From assembly GCF_008040105.1 (NCBI RefSeq), contig NZ_VRMG01000008.1, positions 310,001 to 374,000 on the forward strand: 64,000 nucleotides of DNA. The letters run 5' to 3'. The first letter of the stretch is position 1. Every line of letters begins with the position of its first letter. A model generated the notes under the pieces. The model ran no database searches, was not told the origin of the DNA, and was given only the letters and a program-made list of their open reading frames with translations. Source of the stretch: Lacisediminihabitans profunda. GTDB lineage: Bacteria; Actinomycetota; Actinomycetes; Actinomycetales; Microbacteriaceae. Below, in pieces: positions 26,407 to 34,586 of this stretch. Both the position numbers and the translations under genes were made by a program.

Positions 26407-27120
26407 TCAGTCCCCGAAGAACAGCCGCTGCGCCGTGCCGCCCATGACCTCGACCAGGTCGGCTGGATCGAGTCCGGCGAGCTGCACCTTGAGTTGCTCC
26501 ACCTTGGGCTGGTGGAATGGGCCGTCCGACCCGTACATCACCCGGTCGTTGCCGATGCGGCGCACTGCCTCAAGGATCTTCGAGCTCATCGGCATACCCG
26601 AGGTCTCGAGCCAGACATTCGGATGCCGCGAGGCGACCGCGATCGCCCCGTCGATGTAGACGATGTTGCCGTGACCCATGTGACCGAGAATGATCCTGGC
26701 CTCCTCATATCGGGTGACCAGTTCCTCGATGCTCCAGGGCAGGGTGAAGATCGGGTGCCCGCAATGGATCAGCGCGGGCAGTCCGTGCTCGATCAACACC
26801 TCGATCACCGGCCAGACGAATGGCTCGTCCGGGTGATAGCCGTCGAGCAGCGGGTGCATCTTCACGCCCCGGAACTTGGGATCGGCCAGGTAATCCCGCA
26901 ACTCGGACACGCAATCCGGGTTCTTGGGATTCGCCCAGTAGAGCCCGAAGGCGTTGTCGACCTCATGCACCGTCTCGCGCACCAAAGCATTGTCGGGGTT
27001 GAAGATCATGCCCGTCGCGATGCCGTTGTCGGCGAGGTAACCGGCAAGGCCGTTCTTGTCCAAACGCACATCGAAAAGCGGGAACTCCCCCACGTGCATG
27101 TGGGCGTCGGTGATCTCCAC
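26407..27120 (-). CDS. Amidohydrolase superfamily protein (COG2159-like), role in B6 cluster unknown
   Basis: The 237-residue TIM-barrel protein starts with the metal motif DAHMHVGE (HxH) at 5-12 and has a KMHPLLDGY segment near 95, an LIHCGHP histidine near 120, LGHMGHG near 145 and YGSDGPFH near 200 with the metal-binding Asp. It is short for the family (usual members 280-330) yet has all the expected ligands, so it looks complete. The superfamily includes hydrolases and also non-oxidative decarboxylases such as ACMSD. It is the last gene of the MHPC oxygenase operon, 2 bp after the PEBP-like gene. A role in B6 catabolism (hydrolysis or decarboxylation of an intermediate) is inferred only from position. 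Confidence 0.8.
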   Translation of the reverse strand: MEITDAHMHVGEFPLFDVRLDKNGLAGYLADNGIATGMIFNPDNALVRETVHEVDNAFGLYWANPKNPDCVSELRDYLADPKFRGVKMHPLLDGYHPDEPFVWPVIEVLIEHGLPALIHCGHPIFTLPWSIEELVTRYEEARIILGHMGHGNIVYIDGAIAVASRHPNVWLETSGMPMSSKILEAVRRIGNDRVMYGSDGPFHQPKVEQLKVQLAGLDPADLVEVMGGTAQRLFFGD

Positions 27121-27122
27121 GA

Positions 27123-27578
27123 TCAGCGCTGAAAGGTGCCGACGAAACGCGCCTGCTCGATGATCGCGTCGCTGTAGTCCGCGAGGAACTCCTCACGCGT
27201 CGGCACGCCCGTGACTGCCCGGTTGAGGGCGTAGACCCAGAAGTAGTAGTGATGCACCCCGTGACCGAAGGGCGGCTGCGGGCCATACCAGGAGGCCTGG
27301 CCCGCACCGTTCGGCCCGACCTTGACCCCAGCGGCGGCGAGGTCGAGAGACGTCGCATCGGCGGGTATTCCGTAGACCGTCCAATGAGTGAAGCCGTCGG
27401 GCAACGGGGCGTCCGGGTCGTGGCAGATGATGGCGAGTTCGACCGTGCCCTCGGGCGCTCCCGAGAACTCCAGGCGGGGAGTCGTGTTGCCGCCATCCGC
27501 CGAGAACTGGGCGGGGATGGGGGCAAGAGGCTGAATGTCAGGACTCGAGATCGTGAGTTTGTCGACGAAGAGCGCCAC
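27123..27578 (-). CDS. YbhB/YbcL family Raf kinase inhibitor-like (PEBP) protein
   Basis: The ~151-residue protein has the phosphatidylethanolamine-binding-protein fold signatures: TPRLEFSGAPEGTVELAIICHDPDAP (anion-binding DPDAP), FTHWTVYGIP, and GHGVHHYYFWVYALN. The preferred start is the GTG at 27578 with AAAGG six bases upstream; a TTG at 27602 is less likely. PEBP proteins bind small anions or phospholipid head groups, and bacterial ones have no firmly known task. Being embedded between the AAMS hydrolase and the amidohydrolase in the B6 operon is unusual and suggests it handles a carboxylated intermediate. That is inference. Confidence 0.85.
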   Translation of the reverse strand: MALFVDKLTISSPDIQPLAPIPAQFSADGGNTTPRLEFSGAPEGTVELAIICHDPDAPLPDGFTHWTVYGIPADATSLDLAAAGVKVGPNGAGQASWYGPQPPFGHGVHHYYFWVYALNRAVTGVPTREEFLADYSDAIIEQARFVGTFQR

Positions 27579-27613
27579 GGTGGGCCTTTCTGTAGGGGGC
27601 AACGGAGGGAAAA

Positions 27614-28453
27614 TCAGGAGAGCGAGAGCAGGCGCCGCAGTTCAGCAGCGACCAGCATGGGGTTCTCTTCGGGAACGTAGTGATCGGCCGTCGGGTCGAC
27701 GACGAACCGGTCCTGCGGTCGTGCCGCGAGGGCCGCCTGCCACGCCGCATCGCTGACGATGCCGCTGTTGGCGCCGCGCACCTGGATCATGGGCACACTG
27801 ACCGCGGCGAACTCCACGGACCACGGGGTGCGAAAGCCCTCGATCAGCTGGTCCATGGCCGACGGATCGGCGAGCGGACGCCAGAGCCCGTCGTCGTGCT
27901 GGCGATAGCCCCACAATGCCCGCCGCGCGACTGCGTCTGTCGGCAGCAGCGGATAACGCTCCTGCAGATAGGCCTCGACGTCATCCACCGAGGCGAAGGC
28001 GCGATTGCCCGCGGCGACGCGCGCGTGCAGAGTGTCGAGAACGTCGCCCTCGACCCAGGGGGTGTATTCGACCGCGAGCACACCCGCGGTGCGCTCCGGA
28101 TGCAGCGCCCCCGCCAGCCAGGCGTTGCGAGCACCGAGTGAATGGCCACCCACGATGGCGGTGTCGATGTCGAGCGCGTCGAGAACCGTCAGGACGTCGC
28201 CTGCGAAATCGGCCCCGGTGTATCCCGTGGCCGGTTTATCGCTTCGGCCGTGCCCGCGCTGATCGAGGGCGATCACGGTGGCTGACGATTCGAGCGCCGA
28301 CGAGATCGGTTCCCACACGGCATGGCTCGCGGAGGTGCCGTGCAGCAACACGACCGCGGGGCCGGTGCCGCGCACCCGAAAGGCGATATCGACATCCGCC
28401 CCGTGGGTGCGCTGCAGGCCGGCGGCGAGGCTCTCGACCGAGGAGGTGAGCAT
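27614..28453 (-). CDS. 2-(Acetamidomethylene)succinate hydrolase (alpha/beta hydrolase)
   Basis: The 279-residue alpha/beta hydrolase matches M. loti AAMS hydrolase in several blocks: DQRGHGRSDKPATGY, the elbow GGHSLGARNAW (Ser105), VEYTPWVEGDVLDTLHARV, EAYLQERYPLLP, GLWRPLADPSAM, and TADHYVPEE with the catalytic His. The enzyme takes the ring-opened product of MHPC oxygenase and releases succinic semialdehyde, acetate, ammonia and CO2, the last committed step of B6 breakdown. Its ATG overlaps the stop of the FHMPC dehydrogenase gene by one base, showing translational coupling. Confidence comes from both the blocks and the operon; no search was run. Confidence 0.9.
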   Translation of the reverse strand: MLTSSVESLAAGLQRTHGADVDIAFRVRGTGPAVVLLHGTSASHAVWEPISSALESSATVIALDQRGHGRSDKPATGYTGADFAGDVLTVLDALDIDTAIVGGHSLGARNAWLAGALHPERTAGVLAVEYTPWVEGDVLDTLHARVAAGNRAFASVDDVEAYLQERYPLLPTDAVARRALWGYRQHDDGLWRPLADPSAMDQLIEGFRTPWSVEFAAVSVPMIQVRGANSGIVSDAAWQAALAARPQDRFVVDPTADHYVPEENPMLVAAELRRLLSLS

Positions 28454-29388
28454 CAGACCGGGGTGATGCTCGACAGGGTCTTGCGCGCGGCGACGAGCCC
28501 GGCCGTGATGTCTTTGAGCTTCGCCGCGACGTCGCCCTCGCCGTATTCGTACATGCCACCGCCGGTCTTGAAGCCGAGCTTGCCCGCGGCGATCATGTCG
28601 GTCACGACCTGCGGGGTCTCGGTGTCGGAGTTCAGTTCCTTATTGAGGTAGCTCGAGACCGCCGCATAGATGTCCATGCCTGCCATGTCGAGCAGTCGCG
28701 TTGGGCCGATCACCGAGAGCTTGTAACCGATGCCCCACTTGACCGCAGTGTCGAGACCCTCGGGCGTGACGATGCCCTCTTCGAGCAGAGCCACGCACTC
28801 ACGCAGGATTGCATACAACACTCGGTTCTCGACGAAGCCCGCGATCTCCTTCTCGATCACCGGGTGGTAGCCGAAGGCCTTGACGATCTCGACCAGCTGG
28901 TCAGTGACCGCAGCGTCGGTCGCCTTTCCGGGAATCACCTCGATCATCGGGATGAGGTGCGGCGGGTTGGACCAGTGCATGCCCACGAAACGGCCGGGCA
29001 CGGTCATCGATTCGGCCATCGCCGTGATCGGGATTCCTGAGGTGTTGGTCGCGATGATCACATCCTTGCCCACCAGCGATTCGATCTGCCCGAGCACCGT
29101 CTTCTTCAGCTCGATCTTCTCCGGCACGGCCTCGATCACGAAGAGCGACCCGCTGAGTGCCGCGGCGATGTCGGTGGTGAAGCTCACCGATCCGCCCTCC
29201 ACCGTGTCGCTGCCGAGCTGCTCGAGCACGCCAGAGGCGAAGGCGAACGTATTCTCGGCCTTGGCGAGAGCCTCGGCGCTGATGTCGTAGACGCGCACCT
29301 CGGCGCCGGCACGCACGAGGGTCGCGGCGATGCCGGGGCCCATCGTGCCGGAGCCGACGACGGTCGCAATGGCGGGGAGTGAACTCAT
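28453..29388 (-). CDS. 5-Formyl-3-hydroxy-2-methylpyridine 4-carboxylate (FHMPC) dehydrogenase
   Basis: The 311-residue protein looks like a 3-hydroxyacyl-CoA dehydrogenase: GSGTMGPGIAATL Rossmann motif, NTSGIPIT, GMHWSNPPHLIPMIEVI, GFVENRVLYAILRE and GWGIGYK-like segments. These blocks, above all SGIPIT, GMHWSNPPH and VKWGIGYKLSVIGPTRLLDMAG, are those of the FHMPC dehydrogenase of M. loti rather than of CoA-ester enzymes. That enzyme oxidises the 5-formyl group to give 3-hydroxy-2-methylpyridine-4,5-dicarboxylate with NAD+. The ATG at 29388 is chosen since the family begins there; a start at 29406 would add six residues. It overlaps the hydrolase gene by one base. Confidence 0.88.
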   Translation of the reverse strand: MSSLPAIATVVGSGTMGPGIAATLVRAGAEVRVYDISAEALAKAENTFAFASGVLEQLGSDTVEGGSVSFTTDIAAALSGSLFVIEAVPEKIELKKTVLGQIESLVGKDVIIATNTSGIPITAMAESMTVPGRFVGMHWSNPPHLIPMIEVIPGKATDAAVTDQLVEIVKAFGYHPVIEKEIAGFVENRVLYAILRECVALLEEGIVTPEGLDTAVKWGIGYKLSVIGPTRLLDMAGMDIYAAVSSYLNKELNSDTETPQVVTDMIAAGKLGFKTGGGMYEYGEGDVAAKLKDITAGLVAARKTLSSITPV

Positions 29389-29444
29389 GAGCGGTCTCGC
29401 TTTCATCTGGGAACTGGTGGTGGCGTTGCGGTTAGGGGGATCGG

Positions 29445-30206
29445 TCAGACCTGGGCGATACCGATGCCCTGCAGGGCCTCGACGCGATCGAGCTTGCGGT
29501 TGAAGTACATCCAGTAATTGCGCTGGGCCTTCGGCGGGTAGATGCGCCGACGCTTCTCAACGCTCTCCTCGTGGTCCGGGCGGTCGAATTTCGCTCCGGA
29601 CGAGAGCAGGTCCAGCTGGAACTTGCACGCCCACTCCAGAAAGATCCCGGCGAGCATCATCTCTGCCACGTCATCCCCCACGAAGGCGACTCCGTGATTC
29701 TTGAGCAGGATCGCCTCCGCATCGCCCAGCTGCTTAGCGACCGCGACCCCGAGTTCGACGGAGGTGACGATCTGGCTGGTCTCGCTGAAGCGCGGCACGC
29801 CATGCTCCGCAAACCACACGCCGTGGTTGTTGAACGGACCGAGGTCCTCATCGGTCGCACCGAGCACCGTCGCGTAGTGCGAGTGCGAGTGGCCGACGAA
29901 GTTCACATCGGGGCGGGCCCGCATGATCTCGGCGTGCAATGGCCACTCCAGATGACGGAGCCCGGTGCCCGCGAGCACGTTGCCGTCGAAATCGATGAGG
30001 ATGAAGTCGTCGCCGACGACCTCGGAGAGCGCGAGGTTGCCGCGTTTCAACCACAGCCCGCGGCCGAACGGATCGCGAAAAGAGATGTGGCCCATCGACA
30101 TGTCGCCATGGCCCTCCAGCTCGAGGATGCGGTGCGCGCGCGCGGCGTCTTCGAGAGAGTTGGCGATGGATTCGTCCTGGTGAAACGTGCCGGAGGTGTA
30201 TCCCAC
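29445..30206 (-). CDS. 3-Hydroxy-2-methylpyridine-4,5-dicarboxylate 4-decarboxylase (class II aldolase/adducin fold)
   Basis: The 253-residue protein belongs to the class II aldolase/adducin family: GDMSMGHISFRDP near 33, the metal pair in VGHSHSHYATVLGA near 105 (HxH), and ILLKNHGVAFVGD with the third His near 165. M. loti uses a protein of this fold, mlr6791, for HMPDC decarboxylation, and the surrounding genes encode the enzymes that act just before and just after it. It begins with GTG after GAAAGG. The reaction removes the 4-carboxyl to give 2-methyl-3-hydroxypyridine-5-carboxylate. A sugar-phosphate aldolase is the generic alternative and cannot be excluded by motif alone. Confidence 0.8.
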   Translation of the reverse strand: MGYTSGTFHQDESIANSLEDAARAHRILELEGHGDMSMGHISFRDPFGRGLWLKRGNLALSEVVGDDFILIDFDGNVLAGTGLRHLEWPLHAEIMRARPDVNFVGHSHSHYATVLGATDEDLGPFNNHGVWFAEHGVPRFSETSQIVTSVELGVAVAKQLGDAEAILLKNHGVAFVGDDVAEMMLAGIFLEWACKFQLDLLSSGAKFDRPDHEESVEKRRRIYPPKAQRNYWMYFNRKLDRVEALQGIGIAQV

Positions 30207-30233
30207 GGTTTGCCTTTCGTGAAGAGGGGTGAA

Positions 30234-30827
30234 TTACTTCGAGAGCTGGGCGATCGCCTCGTCGCGAGTGAGCCCACCCACGCGCTGGTGGATGCGGCCG
30301 CGTGTCGACGCGGCAACGCAGATGAGCAGCTCGTTCGGTCTCGGCGCGTCCGGAACGGTCAGCGTCACGGCGTCGTAGTGGGAGCGGACATACAACTCGT
30401 CTTTGTATGCCAGCGGCACGTCGAGCGACGAGCCGGTCGACGCGGTCTTGGTCGCCGACGAGATCCACGCCTCTCCGCCGCCGACAGCCGCACGAAATGC
30501 GTCGCCGAAGACGGTCGTGATGCACGCGACGACGTGGTCCTGATCGCCGTTGACTCCGGCGATGCCGCCCTTGCCATAGCCCTCGACCGGCCGACCGCCC
30601 AAGAGCGCGAGCACACGGGCTCCGAGGGCGGTGCCGAGGCTCGCGCTCGGCTCGGTCAGGGGCGACAGGTCTTCGACCCAACGTCCGGCGAAGGGGTTGG
30701 CGATGACCACGCCGGCCACCGCCTTGAACAGGGGCTGCTGCTGCACGGGGCCGCCCTCATGGCTGATCTCCTGCACGAAGCCGAACCACTCGCGCACCTG
30801 GTAATAGGAATCGATCTCGGGGAACAT
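30234..30827 (-). CDS. Amino acid synthesis family (DUF1185-like) protein
   Basis: The 197-residue protein matches the AA_synth/DUF1185 family: ALFKAVAGVVIANPFAGRW-like start (KAVAGVVIANPFAG), LGARVLALLG, GGIAGVNGDQDHVVAC and a C-terminal LLICVAASTRGRIHQRVGG. The family has a compact alpha/beta fold and appears in catabolic clusters for N-heterocycles and amides; a reaction has not been assigned as far as I know. The ATG at 30827 is supported by an AG-rich leader. It lies between MHPC oxygenase and the HMPDC decarboxylase in the B6 operon, so it may assist ring cleavage or process an intermediate. Confidence 0.82.
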   Translation of the reverse strand: MFPEIDSYYQVREWFGFVQEISHEGGPVQQQPLFKAVAGVVIANPFAGRWVEDLSPLTEPSASLGTALGARVLALLGGRPVEGYGKGGIAGVNGDQDHVVACITTVFGDAFRAAVGGGEAWISSATKTASTGSSLDVPLAYKDELYVRSHYDAVTLTVPDAPRPNELLICVAASTRGRIHQRVGGLTRDEAIAQLSK

Positions 30828-30846
30828 TCTCTTCTCGTCTCTCTTC

Positions 30847-31992
30847 TCAGACCACTGCGTCGTGGCGGTGACTGTTGGTCGGGTCGTACAGTGTGGTCTC
30901 ATTCACGTCGCCGGTGAACTGGTTGCCGTAAGCCATCCCGCGGGTGTTGGCGTACTCCTGCGAACGATCCTGGCAGCGGTCGGTTATCGGCCGCTCGACG
31001 CGCTCCCACTCGACCAACGCAGCCGGGATGCCGGCGATGTCAGACTCAGACGCGGCCTGGGCGACCGTGTACGCATTCATGATCGCGCATCCCCCGCCCT
31101 GCGCGAGCGCCGGGCACATCGCGTGCGCGGAATCCCCCACCAGAGCGACCCGCCCCTTCGTCCACTGCTCGAGGCGTGTGGTCTGGTAACCGTAGTACTT
31201 GCCCTCGACCTTCGCGGCCTCGTCGAGCACGGGTGCGAGCTGGGGATGGATCGACTTCCAGAGTTCGAGGTCGATCGGCACCGCCGACCCATCCGGGTCG
31301 TCGGAGGGCGCCATGAGCGCGATGTAGAGCTCGTTCTCGTTAGCCGGCGTGTATAGCACGCGCAGCACCCTGGGCTCGAGGTTCCAGAAGTCGATCATGT
31401 TGTCCCAGTCGGTATCGGGCTCGATCGCCTGCAACTCGGCCTTCTTGCGCGGAACGAGAAAGCGCGAGATTCCATCGCGGCTGGTCTGGCGGTCGAACTC
31501 GATGCCCAGGGAATCGCGCACCGGCGAGCCGACGCCGTCGGCCCCGATGATGAGATCCGCCTCGAATTCGGTTCCGTCTTCGAGCCACAGCGTGCCCTGC
31601 TCGGTTGCGCCGGCGACAGTCGATCCGGTGAGGATCTCCACACCCTCACGCCGCGCGGCGTTGGCGAGCACCGAGTGCAGGAACGGGCGAGTCATCGTGC
31701 GCCACCAGATGTCAGGCATGGCTTCGTCAGAGACGATGCTGTTCTGCATGCGCGTCTCGTAAAAGGGAGGGGTCATCGATCCCTCGTTGATTTCGTCGAT
31801 CAGGCCGAAGGCGTCGAGCACCCGAAGGCTGTTCTGCCAAAGCACGATTCCGGCGCCCTGCTCACGCAGCACTTCGGCGCGTTCGTGAACGCGAACCGTC
31901 CATCCCTGACGCGCGAGCGCGATCGATGCGGTGAGTCCGGCGAAGCCGGCTCCTGAGACCTCTGCGTGCCGACGGTGGGGAGTGGAACTCAT
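30847..31992 (-). CDS. 2-Methyl-3-hydroxypyridine-5-carboxylate (MHPC) oxygenase
   Basis: The 381-residue FAD monooxygenase has GAGFAGL at 14-20 for FAD, GADGVGSPVRDSLG near 168 for the DG motif, and VALVGDSAHAMCPALAQGGG near 295. Blocks shared with M. loti MHPCO are EQGAGIVLWQNSLRVLD, TPPFYETRM, RTMTRPFLHSVL, DNMIDFWNLEPRVLRVLYTP and ALMAPSDDPDGSAVPIDLELW. MHPCO hydroxylates the ring and cleaves it with O2 and NADH to give 2-(acetamidomethylene)succinate. It is first in the seven-gene minus operon. Its ATG has CGAGGA upstream and lies 42 bp from a TNGTNNNACNA palindrome. Confidence 0.9.
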   Translation of the reverse strand: MSSTPHRRHAEVSGAGFAGLTASIALARQGWTVRVHERAEVLREQGAGIVLWQNSLRVLDAFGLIDEINEGSMTPPFYETRMQNSIVSDEAMPDIWWRTMTRPFLHSVLANAARREGVEILTGSTVAGATEQGTLWLEDGTEFEADLIIGADGVGSPVRDSLGIEFDRQTSRDGISRFLVPRKKAELQAIEPDTDWDNMIDFWNLEPRVLRVLYTPANENELYIALMAPSDDPDGSAVPIDLELWKSIHPQLAPVLDEAAKVEGKYYGYQTTRLEQWTKGRVALVGDSAHAMCPALAQGGGCAIMNAYTVAQAASESDIAGIPAALVEWERVERPITDRCQDRSQEYANTRGMAYGNQFTGDVNETTLYDPTNSHRHDAVV

Positions 31993-32034
31993 ATGGGATC
32001 CTCGGGCTTCTTATCACTATGTGCAATCGCTTTA

Positions 32035-32045
32035 TCGTAAGACGA
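32035..32045. promoter_or_regulatory. FCD/GntR-type palindrome before the MHPC oxygenase operon
   Basis: TCGTAAGACGA fits TNGTNNNACNA, the site pattern of the FadR branch of GntR regulators. The nearest such regulator is at 36939. Confidence 0.45.
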
Positions 32046-32336
32046 AAGAAACGCTATCTGATGAGACCCCCTGTTCGTCAAGAGGGACGCCCGGGTCGAA
32101 ACAATGAGTTAACACAGGGGACTCTTTCCGGGCGGTCTCCCCGGCGATCGACCGAGTCGTTTTCGCGGCCCGCGATCACTCCGCCGTGGCGGTCGGGTCC
32201 CAGTGCCCGATGCGTCCTGCGCCTTCGCACCAGACCGAGCACGGGGCGCGCCGCGGGGGCGAATCACTCGCAGACGGCACGCTGGTGCTCCCGGAGCGGC
32301 ATGTCCCGCGCGAAGCATTTTGGACAAACCGATAGA

Positions 32337-32353
32337 GGCCCTGTTTCAGGGCC
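32337..32353 (-). terminator. Stem-loop downstream of the aminotransferase gene
   Basis: GGCCCTG, TTT, CAGGGCC forms a 7 bp perfect stem about 100 bp after the minus-strand aminotransferase stop. No long U-run. Confidence 0.5.
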
Positions 32354-32450
32354 ATCATCCTCGACCAGGTGGTGCCTGACCGCTGACCGATGGGGAATTC
32401 GAGTCTTGCGACGTCGAGTCGAGAGTCCCGGTCAGAGCCCCGCGGTGGCT

Positions 32451-33653
32451 CTATCGAAACAGTCGCTGGAGCCGCGAGAGCCCTTCGAGAAGTTCCGCCT
32501 CACCCAACGCGTAGCTGAAGCGAAGATAGCCGCTGGGGCCGAACGCTTCGCCGGGCACGGCAGCCACCTCTGCCTGTTCCAGGATCAGGTCCGCGAGCTC
32601 CAGCGATGTGCCGGGTGTCACCCCGCCCCATTCCCGGTTCAGTAATCCGGTGACGTCCGGATAGACGTAGAAGGCCCCGGCGGGCTCCGGGCAGACGATC
32701 CCCTCGATCGCATTGAGTCCGTCGACCATCAGACGCCGGCGTCGATCGAACGCCTGCCGCATCCGCTCCACGGTCTCCTGGGGTCCATCCAGCGCCGCAA
32801 TGGCCGCGCGTTGCGAGATGTTCGAGACGTTCGATGAGAGGTGAGACTGGAGGTTCGCGGCCGCCTTGACGACGTCGAGAGGACCGATGAGCCATCCGAC
32901 TCGCCACCCCGTCATCGCGTAGGTCTTTGCCACCCCATTCACGAGGATCGTGCGGTCGGCCAACTCAGGGACCGCCTCGACGATGGAAACCGCCTCCACG
33001 CCGTCATAGCTGAGATTCTGGTAGATCTCGTCCGAGATCACCCACAGGCCGTTGTCGAACGCCCACCGCCCGATCGCGGCGGTCTGCTCACGCGAGAAGA
33101 CGGCGCCCGTGGGGTTCGACGGCGACACGAACAACAGCACCTTCGTCTTCGGCGTCCGGGCGGCTTCGAGCTGGTCGACCGTCACGAGGTAGCCCTGGTC
33201 CGCTCCCGCGAAGACCTCGACGACAACCCCTCCAGCCAGACTGATGGCCTCCGGATAGGTCGTCCAGAACGGTGCGGGGACCAGCACTTCGTCGCCGGGA
33301 TCGAGCAGGGTGGCGAACGCCTCGTAGACGGCCTGCTTCCCGCCGTTCGTCACAATCACCTGGGAGGGCGAAATTTCCAGCCCGCTGTCTCGGCGGGTCT
33401 TTCTGGCAATGGCTTCGCGAAGCTCCGGGAGCCCCGCCGCGGGGGTGTAGCGGTGATTCCTGGGATCCCGGGCCGCGACCACCGCCGCCTCGACCACATA
33501 GTCCGGGGTCGGGAAATCCGGCTCACCCGCCGCGAAACTGATCACCGGACGCCCCGACGCCTTGAGCGACTTAGCCTTCGAGTCGACCTTCAGAGTCGCC
33601 GACTCGGAGATCGAAGAGATGCGCCGGGAAAGTCGAGAAGAATCGTGATTCAC
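32451..33653 (-). CDS. Class I aminotransferase (aspartate aminotransferase type)
   Basis: The 400-residue fold-type I aminotransferase has [12 protein letters not shown] near 40, [13 protein letters not shown] near 101, [11 protein letters not shown] near 177, ISDEIYQ near 206, and [17 protein letters not shown] with the PLP lysine at 243. C-terminal arginine region [11 protein letters not shown] follows. This is the subgroup Ib aspartate/prephenate-type aminotransferase. It catalyses PLP-dependent amino transfer between aspartate (or another amino acid) and 2-oxoglutarate in the cytoplasm. It has its own promoter and no partner. Sitting beside a B6-degradation island may be coincidental. 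Confidence 0.87.
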   Translation of the reverse strand: MNHDSSRLSRRISSISESATLKVDSKAKSLKASGRPVISFAAGEPDFPTPDYVVEAAVVAARDPRNHRYTPAAGLPELREAIARKTRRDSGLEISPSQVIVTNGGKQAVYEAFATLLDPGDEVLVPAPFWTTYPEAISLAGGVVVEVFAGADQGYLVTVDQLEAARTPKTKVLLFVSPSNPTGAVFSREQTAAIGRWAFDNGLWVISDEIYQNLSYDGVEAVSIVEAVPELADRTILVNGVAKTYAMTGWRVGWLIGPLDVVKAAANLQSHLSSNVSNISQRAAIAALDGPQETVERMRQAFDRRRRLMVDGLNAIEGIVCPEPAGAFYVYPDVTGLLNREWGGVTPGTSLELADLILEQAEVAAVPGEAFGPSGYLRFSYALGEAELLEGLSRLQRLFR

Positions 33654-33749
33654 GGCGCAAGCCTATTCGTCGGGGTGGAATTCGGCCGACACGGGACGGC
33701 CACCGTGCGGTGACGGTGCCAAGTGGTGCGGCACTCGAACTATGGTTTA

Positions 33750-33760
33750 TTGTATGACGA
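33750..33760 (+). promoter_or_regulatory. FCD/GntR-type operator before the tandem CMD gene
   Basis: TTGTATGACGA fits TNGTNNNACNA and differs at one base from TCGTATGACGA in the promoter of the FCD regulator at 37680-37690 (read on the minus strand). That shared site makes this gene a likely target of that regulator. Confidence 0.6.
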
Positions 33761-33808
33761 TCGTATGAAATTTTCGGCAAACCCGTAGTTGTTCACGAAG
33801 GAGATCAG

Positions 33809-34582
33809 ATGACCGTCACCGAGTCACTTTCTGCCCGTCAAGAGGAGATCAAGGCCGAGTTCATAGCCGCCCGGGGATCCTGGGGGGACCCATGGCAGAC
33901 CGTGCTCAAGATTGATCCAGAATTCGTTGCCGCCTATCTCCACCTGTACATGGTCCCCTGGAAGAAGAACTACCTTTCGCCCAAGTTCAAAGAGCTCTGC
34001 TACCTCTCAGTGAGCGCCGCCGCAACGCACCTCTACGTGCCCGGGATCCATGCCCACATCACGGCGGCGCTCGACCTGGGTGCTACCCCACACGAGATCA
34101 TCGAGGTACTCGAGCTCGCCTCGACCCTCGGCATCCACACCATGAACATCGGGGTCCCGCTGCTCGTCGAGGTGCTTGAGGAACTCGGGCGCACCGGGCC
34201 GTCGCCGCTCAAGGAATACCAGGAGCGCCTGAAGGCCGAGTTCACCGAGGTGCGCGGGTATTGGCACGATTTCTGGAACGAGATGCTCGAGCTCGATCCG
34301 GAGATGTTCGGTGCCTACACCGAGTTCTCCTCGGTTCCGTGGAAGACCGGCACCCTCTCCCCGGCCGAGAAGGAGCTCATTTACATCTCGTATGACATCG
34401 CCGCAACTCATCTCTACGTGCCCGGCACCAAGTTGCACATCCGCAACGCGCTCAACCATGGCGCGACCGTCGAGCAGATCCTCGAGGTCATGGAGATCTC
34501 GAGCGTGCTCGGCATCCACGCCGTGACGACGGCTGTACCGATTCTCGCCAAGGAGCTCGCCGAGCGAGACATTCAGCTGTGA
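33809..34582 (+). CDS. Tandem carboxymuconolactone decarboxylase-like (CMD) family protein
   Basis: The 257-residue protein contains two CMD-fold repeats. Repeat 1 has ELCYLSVSAAATHLYVPGIHAHI near residues 67-90 and TPHEIIEVLELASTLGIH. Repeat 2 has ELIYISYDIAATHLYVPGTKLHI near 190-213 and TVEQILEVMEISSVLGIH. The CxxC of AhpD-type members is absent, since each repeat has ATHLYVPG there, so this is not a thiol peroxidase. A paralogue of equal length is at 36085. The gene is preceded by AAGGAGATC and by the palindromic operator at 33750. CMD-fold proteins catalyse decarboxylation or act on lactones; the substrate here is unknown. Confidence 0.85.
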   Translation: MTVTESLSARQEEIKAEFIAARGSWGDPWQTVLKIDPEFVAAYLHLYMVPWKKNYLSPKFKELCYLSVSAAATHLYVPGIHAHITAALDLGATPHEIIEVLELASTLGIHTMNIGVPLLVEVLEELGRTGPSPLKEYQERLKAEFTEVRGYWHDFWNEMLELDPEMFGAYTEFSSVPWKTGTLSPAEKELIYISYDIAATHLYVPGTKLHIRNALNHGATVEQILEVMEISSVLGIHAVTTAVPILAKELAERDIQL

Positions 34583-34586
34583 CCGA

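Larger units (their letters stand above)
31993..32450. other. Intergenic region: MHPC oxygenase promoter and the 3' side of the aminotransferase gene
   Basis: The 458 bp include the AT-rich promoter region of the B6 operon near 32000-32060 (with TCACTATGTG and TCGTAAGACGA). The remainder is GC-rich with only short shadow frames, and there is a small hairpin at 32337. No gene is recognisable. Confidence 0.6.

Noticed and set aside
28453-29388. 3-Hydroxybutyryl-CoA dehydrogenase
   Set aside because: The blocks and flanking genes match FHMPC dehydrogenase; no other beta-oxidation gene is in the operon.
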